Below, piece after piece: positions 12,729-24,329 of a DNA stretch of 64,000 nt (its first letter is position 1; the number at the start of each line of letters is the position of its first letter). Both the position numbers and the translations under genes were made by a program. Source of the stretch: Nageia nagi (Eukaryota > Pinophyta). The notes under the pieces are model-generated. The model was not told where the DNA came from, did no database searches, and saw only the letters and a program-made list of their open reading frames with translations. Where the stretch lies: positions 70,866,001-70,930,000 of the forward strand of contig JBITNC010000001.1 in assembly GCA_050084985.1 (NCBI GenBank), written 5' to 3'.

Positions 12729-13330
12729 TGTAAGCACCTAAAAATAACCTTTTCATCCAATTATCTTACCTATCGATGCTTTCACCCAATCACTCCATCA
12801 TAGCCATTTTTGACTTTATATGTTGGGAACCTAACTAGTATATTAGTTTCCCTAACTGGTTGGCTAGTTAGTTTGCTAAATGATCAATCAACTAGGTTAA
12901 TTGGTCTAATGATCCAATTTTAAATCTATAATTCAAATTTGAATTTTTGTTTTTCCTCTCTTTTTCATTCATGTCATTTTAGCTCTTGACCATTACCAAC
13001 CTTCCTCCCTCACCCAATTGAATACTTAAACACTATCCTAAGCCCTAATAACCTTTAGCACATCTCATAATATATTTTGAGCTTTCTTATAAGTGTTGGA
13101 AAATATTAGGAGCTTTCTTGGAGCATTTGATCACTTGTATCCTTGTGTGTAATACTTCTATGCATTTATGTTAGTGTGTAGCATGTTTATAGGCTATATT
13201 CATAATAATTTAGCTTATTTTTATCATTTTATCATTATCTTAGCATAGCATGAGCATATCACATTGTATTGTAGGTATTTTCTTTATTTTCTAATCCCTA
13301 TTTGATTATGGGTTAGGGGGTCTACATTCC
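12729..13330 (+). repeat. Probable LTR or LTR fragment with TGTAAGCACC start
   Basis: Starts TGTAAGCACCTAAAAATAACC directly after a polypurine tract. The first bases resemble the other gypsy LTR starts (TGTTAACACCTAAAAATGG), but the body differs. I cannot find a partner copy or a clear terminal CA plus primer site, so the right border is a guess. No coding potential. Confidence 0.4.
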
Positions 13331-13761
13331 ATCAAACCTCTCTTTGAGCACACTCTAAGGTCTTAAAGGCCTATAGTGCTGAGGTTCCCCTTAAAATTTG
13401 TTTGCTTGTAGGTATAGACATGAGGAGAATCCTTGCATCATTTATCATAAGATAAACTCTAATACAAGCATTAATGGTGCAACCTTGATCCCTCCTCGAT
13501 GGAGAGGAGTCATCATATTTGGGCTATCCACACTTATTTTCATACCCCAATTTTAGCAAGCACTCCTCCTAAAATATTACAAGATGTAATTTGAGATCTT
13601 GATCCATTGAACATCTCAAGCTTGGGTGGTAGGGAAAAGTTGTAGATATATTTTTATAATGGTAAAGTGAATACACCATCATAATATTCCTAATTCTATT
13701 AGGGTATATGATCATTCTCAATCATTAATATTCTTATAGCTAGGTCACCACTAGAGGAATT
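13331..13761. other. Unassigned non-coding spacer
   Basis: Between the putative LTR and the LTR of element C. It has short GC-richer words (GGTTCCCC, CCTCCTCGATGGAGAGG with a small palindrome at about 13492) but no gene or repeat partner that I recognise. Confidence 0.4.
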
Positions 13762-14566
13762 TGTTAACACCTAAAAATGGTCCCTTAACATGGTCCCACT
13801 TAGGTATAATTTTACATTTAATCATATTTCATTCATATTTTATCCTTATTATCACATATTTCTCAAGTTTTATTCTTATTTTTATGTTAGGTACACTAAG
13901 ATGAATTCAAACAACATATAACAGATCAAATGATGATATCTTGTTTGATATAAATGCAAGTATCTCTAACATAGGGAAAACATATCAAGATTACATATCA
14001 AAATTTGGTACCCTACTCTTGGGTGTTTATAAATACCACCTATTGATACTAGAATTTTATTATCACTCAAGCAAATATCTATTATATATCTTCATGATTG
14101 TATGCTCAATTTGACTTATCATCATATATGTTATCGTCAATCCTTGTTGGTGAGCCTCATTCTTTCAGAATGCTAGTGCCCATGCTTACATTTGTGCTTA
14201 TACTAAGCTCTTGAAGATTAATGTCTACATTGGTATTTCTTTTGTAGTTGGTATTAGGGTTCACACAGAAAGGTTGCTACTCTTCGATAAGTTCATTTAT
14301 CATATCCTCAACTATGACATAGGTAAGGACACATGTATTTATATTTCATTTGATTCCTTTCTCTTTAGTGCATGTAGATTATTTATGTAGATTATTTTAC
14401 ATCTTGACATAAATGTAATTTATTATTCTATTACTGCACTATTATATTCTCTTATTCATGTATATTTATTTAAGTTAATTAGCTTAGATAAATCATACTT
14501 AAATGTTTATATGCATTTTGTTGATTTAGGATAAAAACCCTAGGTGTGCCAAAATGCATATCAACA
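13762..14566 (+). repeat. Gypsy LTR, 805 bp (5' LTR of element C)
   Basis: Begins TGTTAACACCTAAAAATGG and ends ATGCATATCAACA, giving the TGTT..AACA termini of an LTR. It is the same family as 7644-8445 by start, end and internal landmarks. It is followed at about 14569 by TTGGAGCCCATATTTTA, a degenerate candidate primer-binding site of the TGGCGCCCA type, and by a leader shared with element A. No 3' partner is visible downstream of C's pol. Confidence 0.75.
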
Positions 14567-14649
14567 TATTGGAGCCCATATTTTATAACATTTTCTTTCT
14601 CTTAATTAGGGCTAGAATATAAGTTCTTTTGAACCTACCTATCTTGTTA

Positions 14650-15650
14650 CATCAAGAACAATAGGTTCCTTGGTTGCATTTGATCAACAATTTTTTAAGT
14701 GTGATAAAAATGGTGAACATAACTCCTAAAATCTTGACCAAATTGATGGTAATTCTTGAATTTAAATTTCTTATGGTAAAGGCATATGAACTATGGTCTA
14801 GGTTATCAATCACCCTAGAATGGATGCATACATTATCATAGATTCTACCATTAGTGCCAATGCTAATAGTAGCATGATTGCTAGAAACCATGCATCTAAT
14901 TTAGGTACCTTCATAAATGAATAATATAGACAACTTGAGTCTTAAGTTGCACATCTTAGGAAAAAATTCAAAGTTCATGCAGATTAAACAAAGAACAAGG
15001 GTAACCTATTAAGCATGGAGATTCATAATACACTCCTTGTTGGTATAGATAAGGATCTTAAATTTGAAAAGTTAAATGATAAAATCCATCCTATCATACA
15101 TATTTAGGGTTTTGAATACATTATGCATATTAAATGTGGGGTTAATGATCATTTGAAAGCAACATATTTCCCTATGAGTTTAATTGGTGAAGATTGGAAG
15201 TGGTTTCATAGATTGGAACTAGGTTCTATATCATCATATCAACAATTTAAGGATTAGTTCAAAGCTCACTTTAGGTAAAATATAAAGAAACTAGTTGATT
15301 TAATAGATTTGATCCATTGCAAGAAATAAAAAACAAATAGGTTAGACAAGTTTTCTCCTAGATTCGTAAATCTTTGGAGGTCCATTGAACAAATGGTGAA
15401 AGAGAGCTTCATTGCAAATGTATTTCTTGACAATATTAGTCCTATTCTTGGTGAAAAATGGCTTGAGCATGTTAATGGTTAATTTATGCATATGATTCAT
15501 TTGCTTATTGATAAAGAGGAATTCTTAGAAAGGTATAATTTTGTTATGTACACATCCTCCTCCTCCAATAAAGATAATGATAGGAAACCCTATAGAAAAA
15601 ATGATGATACTTCAGTTAATGCAAGTGAACCATCTAACCAAGAAAAATAG
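14650..15650 (+). pseudogene. Degenerate gypsy gag (element C)
   Basis: Gag relic directly downstream of the 5' LTR. The clearest stretch is at about 15140-15290: YFPMSLIGEDWKWFHRLELG, then SISSYQQFKD and FKAHFR, which is the core Retrotrans_gag pattern including both Trp. It continues with a gag-like FVNLWRSIEQMVKES segment near 15370-15410. A basic/Asp-rich tail (15550-15640) precedes the protease relic. Stops lie at Gln (TAG/TAA) positions. In life it would encode the capsid protein. Confidence 0.75.
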
Positions 15651-15799
15651 ATTCAAGGAAAGAATATGGACATAATGACAAAAATTTTAGTTTGTATAGG
15701 GATAAACAATTATACAAATATCATCAAATTAAAGGGAATAATACAACAAGTTGTTATGTTTTGAGAAAGAAATTAAAAACACTTGTTGGATAGTGGTAT

Positions 15800-16640
15800 A
15801 GTTTCATACAACAAATGATGTGCTCAAAGTAAAATCTCAAGACCTACCTTTTGTTAATATGGTGAATATGACTGTATATGATGATAATGATGAACTTATT
15901 GGATTTTATGATAAATTCAATGCAAAAGCATATTCAAATGTAGGTTCATATTTGGAACAAACATGCAATGCAACCACAAGATTAAAGAAAGTATTCTTAA
16001 CATAGTTTTTGGTATAAAAGAGGTACTTTCTAAATATTCTCTTAAGTAAAAGAAGAAAGATAAATTAAAAAAGAGTATTCTACAAAATACCAAAAATAAA
16101 AATGCAAATATCAGTTTGCTTGAGTTGTTTGAACTCCTTAGTGGTGTTGATGTTGATAGTAATATTTCTACTAGTTCATTGGTAGGAATGATTGGTTGTT
16201 TCAATAATGCTATAACATTTACTAAGTATGTGATTCCTAATGATGATATTAATGATAAATTATTGCAAATCCACATATGTGTAAAGATATTAGGAAAAAT
16301 AGTCAAGCATGTATTTGTAGATGATCATGTAGGTTTGACTATTTTCTCTATTGACTTCTTCAAGAAGTTTGGTGAAAACTTGATGTTGAAATGTGTGAGA
16401 AAGAAGTACAATATCACAAGTTATGATGGTTATACCAAAGCTTGTATTGGAAACATCATGTTACCTATTCAATTGGTACCAAAGATAATGGAAGTTATGA
16501 CATATGTCCTAGACAAGAATCTCCCTTATGACATTCTCCTTGGGAGATCATGGATACATCAAATGATGTGTATACCATATACATTACATAGATTTATAAA
16601 ATTTAACTATAATGAATAGGAATATGTAGTTGAAGCAATG
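15800..16640 (+). pseudogene. Degenerate retropepsin region (element C protease)
   Basis: The open stretch 16116-16619 (167 residues) carries a retropepsin-like region of a gypsy polyprotein. It includes VFVDDHVGLTIFS, where the catalytic D-[ST]-G motif should be, and a well-kept flap-to-end block NLPYDILLGRSWIHQM, matching the DILLGRPWI signature of gypsy proteases. The catalytic triplet is not intact, so the enzyme would be dead. A short open stretch upstream (15820-16005) joins in a different frame. The open length is notable in such a decayed element but has no other sign of selection. Confidence 0.7.
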
Positions 16641-17790
16641 GAATAAAATCAAAACATTATTGCACAAGTTGGGAACACCATAGTTCCATACAAAAAATAT
16701 TGAAATCCATGAGGACAATGATGAAGATAGTGAGGAAGATGAAGAAGATAGGGATACCATGTAATTGTATAAAGAAAAAAGTGTTAGCACATATACCATT
16801 ATCTATAAGATAGTTAAAAAGGATACAAGATATCTCAATAGACATAAAAAATCATAGGATGACCAGTGTCTATACTAGAATTATTAGTTGCATTGTCCTC
16901 ACTACTGCAAATGTAATCTAAATCAATATGAGTTAGAAGAGGATGATGTCAAGATAATATTATGCAACATTGATACTTAAGAGTTATAATTTGAATCAAA
17001 CATGAATCAAAATGCTAACAAGGTGGAAGCCCATGTTAAGGTCAATAAGAAGATAAGGAAAAATGAGATATCATGTACCCTTGATACTTTAATACATGGA
17101 ATCTAGAAGGTACAAAGGTAAAGGACTTGGTAGGAATGAATAGGAAATGAAAAGTTACATACAAAAATATTTGAATAAAATGAAGGAAAGAGTGGCTTAT
17201 GAATAAAGAATGCAATTCAAAGAAATTTGGTCTCATACAATAGTGATGAAGAATTAGAAGTAGAATCAAATCTACAATCACTCAATATGATTGAGTTATC
17301 ATCAAAAATCAAAGAAAATATTCAAAGAAGGCCAATGCCCATGCTAGATCTAATGTCCATGCTCACATTAGCACTTACACTAACCTTAGCATCCAGGTTG
17401 TGGAAATAGATAATGATTCTTCTTACCCCATACTTGAAATGATAGTTTCTAGGTCTATTGATGTGTTCAAAATGGATGATGACTTTTTCATATGAAGGGG
17501 ACAATATCAAAGTTCAAATCATTCCATACCAAGAGGTAATTCAAATTTGCTTATCATATTGATGCTTACTTTGGAGAGGATATGGAGGACATAATAAGTT
17601 CTTCCATACTACACTAGCCTACCTTCTTCTTTCTTTACATAGGATTAGGCTAAGTAGTTAGGTGTGTGTGTGTAATATTCTTTCTCTTATGACATAGTAG
17701 TATTGGTGGCATTTCATAACCTTTATTAACCTAGTGATAATATACCATGGTTAAATGAGCCTCCTATTGAGATAAATATTAATACAAAAG
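16641..17790 (+). pseudogene. Protease-RT linker of element C with degenerate G-patch-like segment
   Basis: Between protease and RT. An acidic Asp/Glu-rich run lies at 16705-16760. At about 17105-17150 there is YKGKGLGRN, resembling the G-patch-type segment (GLG) found after protease in some plant gypsy polyproteins. A further open stretch at 17227-17409 contains the repeated CCCATGCTAGATCTAATGTC-type word motif at 17331-17397. The reading frame is broken repeatedly. The G-patch reading is tentative. Confidence 0.4.
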
Positions 17791-18664
17791 AGGTACCATA
17801 GATTTTTCATATTGGAACAAAAATCATTGGGTAAGACAAGCAAACATATTAATAGTTATTTATAGGATTCAAGGATGTATTTTCTTAGGAATACAATGAT
17901 ATGATATGCTTAGATTCAACTTTTATGACTCATAATTTGGTGGTACAAGAAGATGCCAAACCTATACAATAGAAAAGAAGACCAATACACCCAAAGCATT
18001 CTTTTCTAGTCAAGAATGAAATTGATAAGTATCTTAAGGAAGGATTCATTGAGCCCATTGATTATTCATCTTGTTTAGCCAACTTGTTCCAAATTTGAAA
18101 CCACATGGATAAATTAGATGTTGCACAAATTTTAAAAATTTAAATAAGGTTTTTCTAAAGGATCATTTTCCTTTGGCACACATTGACATAATTATGGATT
18201 CTACAATAGGACATGAGTTGTTATCTTTCATGTATGATTGCTCAAGATACAAAAAAAAAAATCAATAAAGAGGATTAGTATAAGATAACATTCACTACAC
18301 CTTGGCAAACATTTTGTTAGGTAGTTATGCCCTTTAGCCTCAAAAATGTATGGGAAACATACCAAAGTGTAATGGTAACTATGTTTCATGATCACATTCA
18401 TAAATTAGTTGAAGTTTATGTTGATGATATTCTTGCTAAATCAACTAAAAAGGAAAATCATTTGGAGGATCTAAGAGTCATTTTTGAAAGAATAAGATAA
18501 TTTAACTTGAAGCTAAATTCTAAGAAGTGTGTTTTTGGGGTATCTAATTGCAGGTTGCTTAGTTCCATTGTATCTAGAAGAGGCATAGAGATAGAACCTA
18601 AAAAAGTTAAAGCTATAATGGATATGCCTCCAAAAAGGAATATTAGACATCTTAGAGCAATCAA
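17791..18664 (+). pseudogene. Degenerate gypsy reverse transcriptase (element C, + copy)
   Basis: RT relic of a Ty3/gypsy pol. Landmarks in order: a basic run then HPKHSFLVKNEIDKYLKEGF (about 17985-18050), an FIEPI..YSSCLAN segment, MPFSLKNVWETYQS (the usual MPFGLKNA-TYQ block), YVDDILAKS with the catalytic YVDD intact (about 18418-18445), then ERIR and NLKLN.KKCVFGV, and RRGIEIEPKKVKAIMDM. Internal stops fall mostly on Gln or Trp. It stops abruptly at 18664, where the strand of the coding sequence switches. Confidence 0.8.
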
Positions 18665-20115
18665 AGAATAGTTTCCATGTCTTATCCTCACACTACTCAA
18701 CTAGTGCCACAAGCTCATTCTTGTTACTATTTTCACCACATGGTGTTTCTACAAATATATCAACTATAACCAATCCCTTGAAAACTTTTTGGTATGTGTA
18801 TAGATGGTCAAACTCCTATAGTTCTATTATCCATTTGGTTAGCCTTCCTTCCAACTATGGTTTTGATAACAAGTACCTTAGTGGATCAGCTTGAGCCACA
18901 ATGAAGGTAGTGTTGGTGATCATGTAGTGCCTCAATTTTTATATTGTGTATACTATGGAAAAACATAACTTCTTAATTGGTGTGTAATTGATTTATGCAT
19001 TTTGTAGTGTCTTGGATAAATAGTACATAGCCCTCTCCCCATTTTCATTGTCAAGTTGCACAAGGACTTTCCCAATAGCATTGGTTGTAGTTGAGATATA
19101 CAAGTATAGAGGCTTTATATGATCAATTGAATGTAAAAAAAAATAAATAAATAACCAAGTAACTCTTAATGTCTTCAAATGCCTTTTGACACTCCTTGGT
19201 CCATATTAACTAATTTTCCTTCTTGAGAAAGTAAGAGAATGGATTTGTTCTATCTACTAACTAAGCCATGAACCTTTTGACTATTTTTAACTTTCCTTGT
19301 AGACTTCTAAGCTATCAATATTCCTTGTTGGAGTCATATACATTATAAATTTAACCTTTTTAGGGTCTATTTCTATGCCTCTTCTACATACAATGTAACA
19401 AAGCAACTTGCCACTAGATACCGCAAAAACATACTTCTTAGCAATTAACTTCAAGTTAAATTATCTCATTCTTTCAAAAATGAATCTTAGATATTGTAAA
19501 TTATTTTGCTTTTTAGTTGATTTAGCAAGAATATTATCAACATAAACTCCAAATAATTTATGAATGTGATAATGAAACATAGTTTCCATTGCACTTTGGT
19601 ATGTTACCCCTACATTTTTGAGTCCAAAGGGCATAACTACCTAACAAAATATTCCCCAAGGTGTAGTGAATGTTATCTTATAATGATCCTCTTTATTGAT
19701 TCTAATTTGTTGTATTTGGAGAAATCATCCATCAAAGATAATAACTCATTTCCTTTTTTAGAATCCATAATTATATTAATGTGTGGTAAAGAAAAATTAT
19801 CCTTTAGGCAAACCTTGTTTAAATCTTTGAAATCTATGCAACATCTGATTTATCCATATGGTTTCAAAGTTGGAACAATGTTGGCTAAATAAGGTGATTA
19901 ATCAATGGGCTTAATGAATCCTAGCTCAAGATACTTATCAATTTCCTTCTTTACTAGAAAATAATCCTTTGGGTGCATTGGTCTTATTTGTTGTTGTACA
20001 ATTTTGGCATCTTTCTATACCACTAAATTATAAGTCACAAAAGTTGAATCTAACCCTATCATATCACTATATTCCTAAGAAAAGATATCTTGAATCCTAT
20101 CAAGAACTATTGAGT
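18665..20115 (-). pseudogene. Inverted second copy of gypsy RT plus first RNase H
   Basis: Read on the minus strand from about 20100 to 18665, this repeats the RT (same YLEL-GFIKPID, MPFGLKNVGVTYQS, YVDNILAKS and RRGIEIDPKKVKFIM landmarks as the + copy). It then goes on into a gypsy RNase H: KPLYLYIS-TTTNAIGKVLVQ, a YYLSKTLQNA block, NYTPIKKLCFSIVY, KLRHYM, ADPLRYLLSKP and GRLTKWI. It ends in the first residues of a second RNase H (RHGNYSL, matching a TWKLFFDG start). The + strand resumes at 20118 just after that point. The RT is therefore duplicated in inverted orientation, with ~800-bp arms and the RNase H in the loop. Confidence 0.75.
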
Positions 20116-20117
20116 AG

Positions 20118-21831
20118 TGTGAGGAATTATGTTAGTATCTCTTGAAGGTGGTATGATTCCTATGGTTTATAAGTTAAATTTTGAATGCAAAAACATCATG
20201 GCTAAGTATGAGTCTTTAGTCTTGGTATTAAAGGTAGAAATCAACCTTGGAATCAATTAATTGGAATTTTATTGTGACTCATAGCTTTTCATAAACCAAA
20301 TTAAATATGTTTACAATACAAAGGACTTAGTAGCTATGATGCTTCAAATATGTTGTACATAGATTCAAATTGAGCTCATTTTAAGGAATAATAATAGATT
20401 TTTTGGATGCTATGGCTAATGCTACTTCATTAATACCTATCTCAGTTGAAGATGGGGAAACCATTATGTAAATCAATAGCCTTAAATATTGTTATTTTTT
20501 GAATGATGATGAATTTCAAGGGTTTTTCAAGAAAAATCCACTCATATGTGCTATCCTCCCATTACATGAATGGTATGTTGATATCTATAAGTACCTCAAG
20601 CAAGGAAATACTCTAGATTCATGTTATGCCAAGTTCCTCAAAAGAAGGCTAAAATAAATGGCTACAAGGTATGTAATTACTGGTAATATTATTTATAAAT
20701 GATAATTTGATGGTACTTTGATTAGATGTCTAAATGAACTTGAAGCAAATAGGTCTATGGAACAAGTACATGATAGCATAAATGGAGGTCATTTCAATGG
20801 TAAAGCCATCTATCATAAGCTCTTAAGATTATGATATTATTAGCTATCTATGGAAAAGGATTGCATTTTACATGTTCACAAATGTAAAAAGTTCCAAAAG
20901 CATGCTAACTTGAAATAAGCTCCTTCAAGTGAATTATTCATAATGATATCTCCTTGGCCTTTTGATATTTGGGATTTAGATTTAATTGGAATTATCAATC
21001 CTAAATCTAGTGAGGGATACAAATTCATCCTAGTTGCTATATAATACTTCATTAAATGGGTAGAAGATGTACCTTTGAGATCCTCCAAAGGGTCTTAAAT
21101 TGTGTAATTCATGACTAAAACCATTATATCAAGATTTGATGTTCCATATCATGTCAACATGAAAAATGGAAAGAATTTCAAAAGTAAGTAAGTTAGGGAA
21201 TTTTGCAAGAATTTCAAAATCAGGAAAAGGTTCTTATCAACATATTATCCATAAGTAAATGGAAAATTAAAATAAAATAACAAGATAATTATCAATATTT
21301 TATGCAAGACAATTAAGAAAATTCATAAACATTGGCATTCATAGCTTATATACATATTATGGGTATATGGAACAAGCATCAAATTAACTACAATTGCACT
21401 CCATTTCATTAGTCTATGGAGATGAGGTAGTATTACCATTGGAGGTAGAAATACTATCATTGAGGGTGTCTCTAGAAGGAATTATTGATTGGGAAGAGAA
21501 ACAAAAAGCAAGATTGAGGAAGCTAGAAGGATTATATGAAAATATAATCCATATATTAGAACATCTCAAAGCTTATTAATGAAGAGCTAAGAAAGTATAT
21601 GCCAATAATATTATACCATGAGAGTTCCAAGTAGGTGATCTAGTACTCAAGGAGAATCATCATAAATCAGAGGATGAAAATCAAGACAAAGGAAAGTTTG
21701 AGACTAATTGGATAGGTCCTTACATCATCAAGTTGAAATATCCAAACAATGCATACAAATTAACTATAGTTGATGGAAAAGTTGATAAATTATTAACCAA
21801 TGCAAAGCACCTCAATCCCTTTTATGCATAA
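20118..21831 (+). pseudogene. Second RNase H and integrase of element C
   Basis: The segment opens with the second (plant-type, archaeal-like) RNase H found in Tat-lineage gypsy elements: MIPMVYKLNFECKNIMAKYE and FYCDS..LFINQIK..YNTKD. Integrase follows: a CKKFQKHANLK zinc-side segment near 20885, then WDLDLIG-type first Asp, a second-Asp region now reading VNMKNGKNF (Asp lost), and YYPQ-NGK where the Glu region should be (lost). The last part (21394-21831) stays open for 61 residues and then shows VYANN, F-VGDLVLK, KFETNWIGPYII and AKHLNPFYA before a natural stop at 21829-21831. Dual RNase H supports Tat membership. Catalytically dead. Confidence 0.8.
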
Positions 21832-22749
21832 GGGAAGCTTGTCACATAAGTTCTAGATGTTGTACTTTAGTCAGTCATCAGTGTAGAGGTCATGAATTAG
21901 GATCCTATATCTATTTCTATTTTGTTAAGCTAGCACTCATGCTAGCCTTCTATATAAATTTCATCATTCAACTCAATGCCCATGTTGGTATTCTTAGCAT
22001 ATTTTAGATAAAAATAAAAATCACAAGGATTAGAGGTTACATTTAGGTTGGATAAGACATGTGATAACTTCATATCATAATCATTCAATTATCATCCATA
22101 GAAGATAATTAGATAATTTAATTTTATTATCATATAGCACACATAGATTAAACATCTTAGAATAGTCACACCTTAATCATAGAAAAATTGCAAGCTCAAA
22201 ATCAAATCAAGGCTCATTGCCTACACTACCTTTAGTACCTGCACTAACATTTTTGCATCAAATTAGATTATTCATCAAAGGAAAAAGTAGGTATCATTTT
22301 TTAATCTCTTACCTCTACATTCATGTTCATAATTCAATGGTATCACGCTTCATGATTTACATGATACATCATGTCCTTGTTGGGTGGATGTTAAATAACC
22401 ATCAATGTTTATGATCATTTGGTTGGGCCTAAACTAACTACTTTTCTTATTTTGGCCTAGTGATTGGGACTAAACTAATCATTAGTCTAATGGCCATATT
22501 GTCACTGGTACTATAATCATGCATGATTGGGAAATATACAAACTAATTTTATCTTAATCACATCTAAGAATGGGGCATGTGCCTCATGACGATGAACAAC
22601 ACATCACATACATGGTTGGAAAATATTCAAACCAACCATGTCTTTGAGTCACCTTTGCTATTTAGATAACAACTAACCTCCATATTTGAGTCATCTTTGC
22701 TAGTTTTATCTCAAATAACCTCCATATTTAAGTCATGTTTGTTCCCTTG
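21832..22749 (+). repeat. 3' non-coding region of element C with shared subterminal block
   Basis: No coding. It contains the word motif at 21930-21998 (TAGCACTCATGCTAGCC, CAATGCCCATGTTGG). From 22365 it holds the same TGTCCTTGTTGGGTGGATGTTAAATAACCATCA...GGTTGGGCCTAAACTAAC modules as 6490-7150. It breaks off at about 22750, with no polypurine tract or 3' LTR visible. Confidence 0.6.
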
Positions 22750-23045
22750 TTACATATGCCCTTGATGTTGTAGGTACACTTGGTGAGTCTAGCTTGTCTT
22801 TAATTTTAGTTTCAAATACACTATCTTTTTTCACCTCCCTCTCTAGTTGTTCTAGACCATCCACTTCAAGGATATCATTTTGTTAATCACCCATAGCATT
22901 GATACATTCATTTATTTGATCAATGTTATCCAAATCTATAAGATCTCCATCACTCCCCTCAATCCTTCTATTATGCAACCTTAAGTTGTAGTTCACAAAA
23001 ACCAATTTTTCCAACCTTTCTTTCATGAATCTATTATGCTTTCTT
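22750..23045 (-). pseudogene. C-terminal fragment of hAT-type transposase
   Basis: Minus-strand translation has a single stop over ~95 codons. It starts with RKHNRFMKERLEKLVFVNYN followed by LRLHNRR, which matches the C-terminal dimerisation end of plant DUF659/hAT transposases (the K-R-N-R-L...L-x-x-LV-x-V-x-YN-LRL pattern). An acidic tail follows (DLIDLDNIDQINECI, then LEVDGLEQLEREV). hAT transposases catalyse cut-and-paste transposition; only the end remains here, so it is a fragment wedged between element C and the copia fragment. Confidence 0.65.
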
Positions 23046-24322
23046 ATATGAGATAGATCAAGTTATGATAAGACTTAAAAATTTAAGAATGTATGGTGAT
23101 GATGATTATGGTGTACCTAGAGGTGATATTGTTAATTATTCTTTGATGAATAGTGTTGAGTTAGAACCATCTAGTTATGAACAAGCATTTAATAATGATT
23201 TATGTATAAAAAAGTGGAAGAGGAAATCAATTCCATCATGAAGAATGATACATATGAGCTTGAGTATCTTACAATAAGAAAAATGTGTGTGGGTTTTGAA
23301 TGCAGGTATAATAGTGATGGGATCATTAAGGCATAAGCTTGCAAAAGGATTCACACAAAGGTATGGAATAGATTATGAGGAAACCTTTACACTAGTTGCA
23401 AGATAAGAAATAATAAGGTTGGTACTTTCTTTAGTTGCCTATAAATATTGGTAGGTACATCATATGGATTTTTAAAGTGCATTATTGAATTATTTTTTTA
23501 ATGAAGAGGTCTATGTACAACAAATTCAAGTTTTATAATAAAAGGAAAAGAGAATCTAGTATATAGATTAAAGAAGGCATTGTGTGGCATCAAATAAGCT
23601 CCTAGAGCTTGTTATTCAAGGATTTATGGATACTTCCATCAATATTGCTTCATAAGAAGCAAGAGTGAACCTACCCTATATATTATGAAATAAGGTGACA
23701 TAATTATTCTTATTTATATATATGCTAATGATCTTATTTACATGGGTATTTATTCAAATATGAATGATGATTTCAATAATTCTATGATGCAAGAGTTTGA
23801 AATAAAAGATCTAAGTTTGATGCATTATTTCCTTGGTATGGAGGTGTATGAAAGAGAAGATGAGATATTTATTTTTCAAACTAAATATGCTAATGATATG
23901 TTGAAGAAATTTGACATTGAAAATATAAAACTAGTTCCAATACCAATAGCTCATTGTGATTTATTATACAAAGATGATGGGTCTGAAAATGTTAATCTAA
24001 CCATTTATAGAAGCATTATTGGAAGCTTGATATTTCTCACAAACTCTAGATTGTATATTGAACATGTTGTTTCACTTGTATGAAGGCATATGACTAATCC
24101 TTTTAAAATTCACTTAAAAGAAACTAAAAGAATCCTAAGTTATATGAAAGATGCAACTAATTTTGGTATTTATAATTTCAAAAATGATGATGTGAAACTA
24201 GTTGGCTTTAGTAATTTGGATTGGGGAAGTAATCTAGATGATAGAAAGTCTACATTAGGTAATTTCTTCAGTATAGGGTATGGAATGATCATGTGGAGTT
24301 CAAAAAAATAAAGTATAGTTAC
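23046..24322 (+). pseudogene. Ty1/copia RT and RNase H fragment, first part
   Basis: Decayed copia pol. Landmarks: EPSSYEQAF and EEEINSIMKNDTYEL (pre-RT), LAKGFTQRYGIDYEETFT, EEVYVQQ, YRLKKALCGIK-APRACYS, then YANDLIY, where the YVDD active site has become YAND. Next comes an open stretch 23742-24083: LMHYFLGMEVYEREDEIFIF, YANDMLKKFDIEN, YRSIIGSLIFLT. RNase H then begins (24090-24322: GFSNLDWGSNLDDRKST, WSSKK with a stop at Gln, SIVTL) and is cut at 24322-24327. The reading resumes exactly at 29822 on the other side of element D. Confidence 0.8.
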
Positions 24323-24327
24323 TCTAT
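24323..24327 (+). repeat. Left target-site duplication TCTAT of element D
   Basis: TCTAT here and at 29822-29826 flank the LTR element. Removing the element and one TCTAT rejoins the copia RNase H reading (L-S-S-T-K-V-E-Y) without a frameshift. Two extra bases, TA, lie between this copy and the LTR. Confidence 0.8.
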
Positions 24328-24329
24328 TA

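Noticed and set aside
16116-16619. Long open frame (167 codons) as a novel gene
   Set aside because: It carries the DILLGRSWI protease signature and sits between gag and RT of element C, so it is the retropepsin region.
19560-19892. 110-residue plus-strand frame as a gene
   Set aside because: It is the complement of the inverted gypsy RT on the minus strand.
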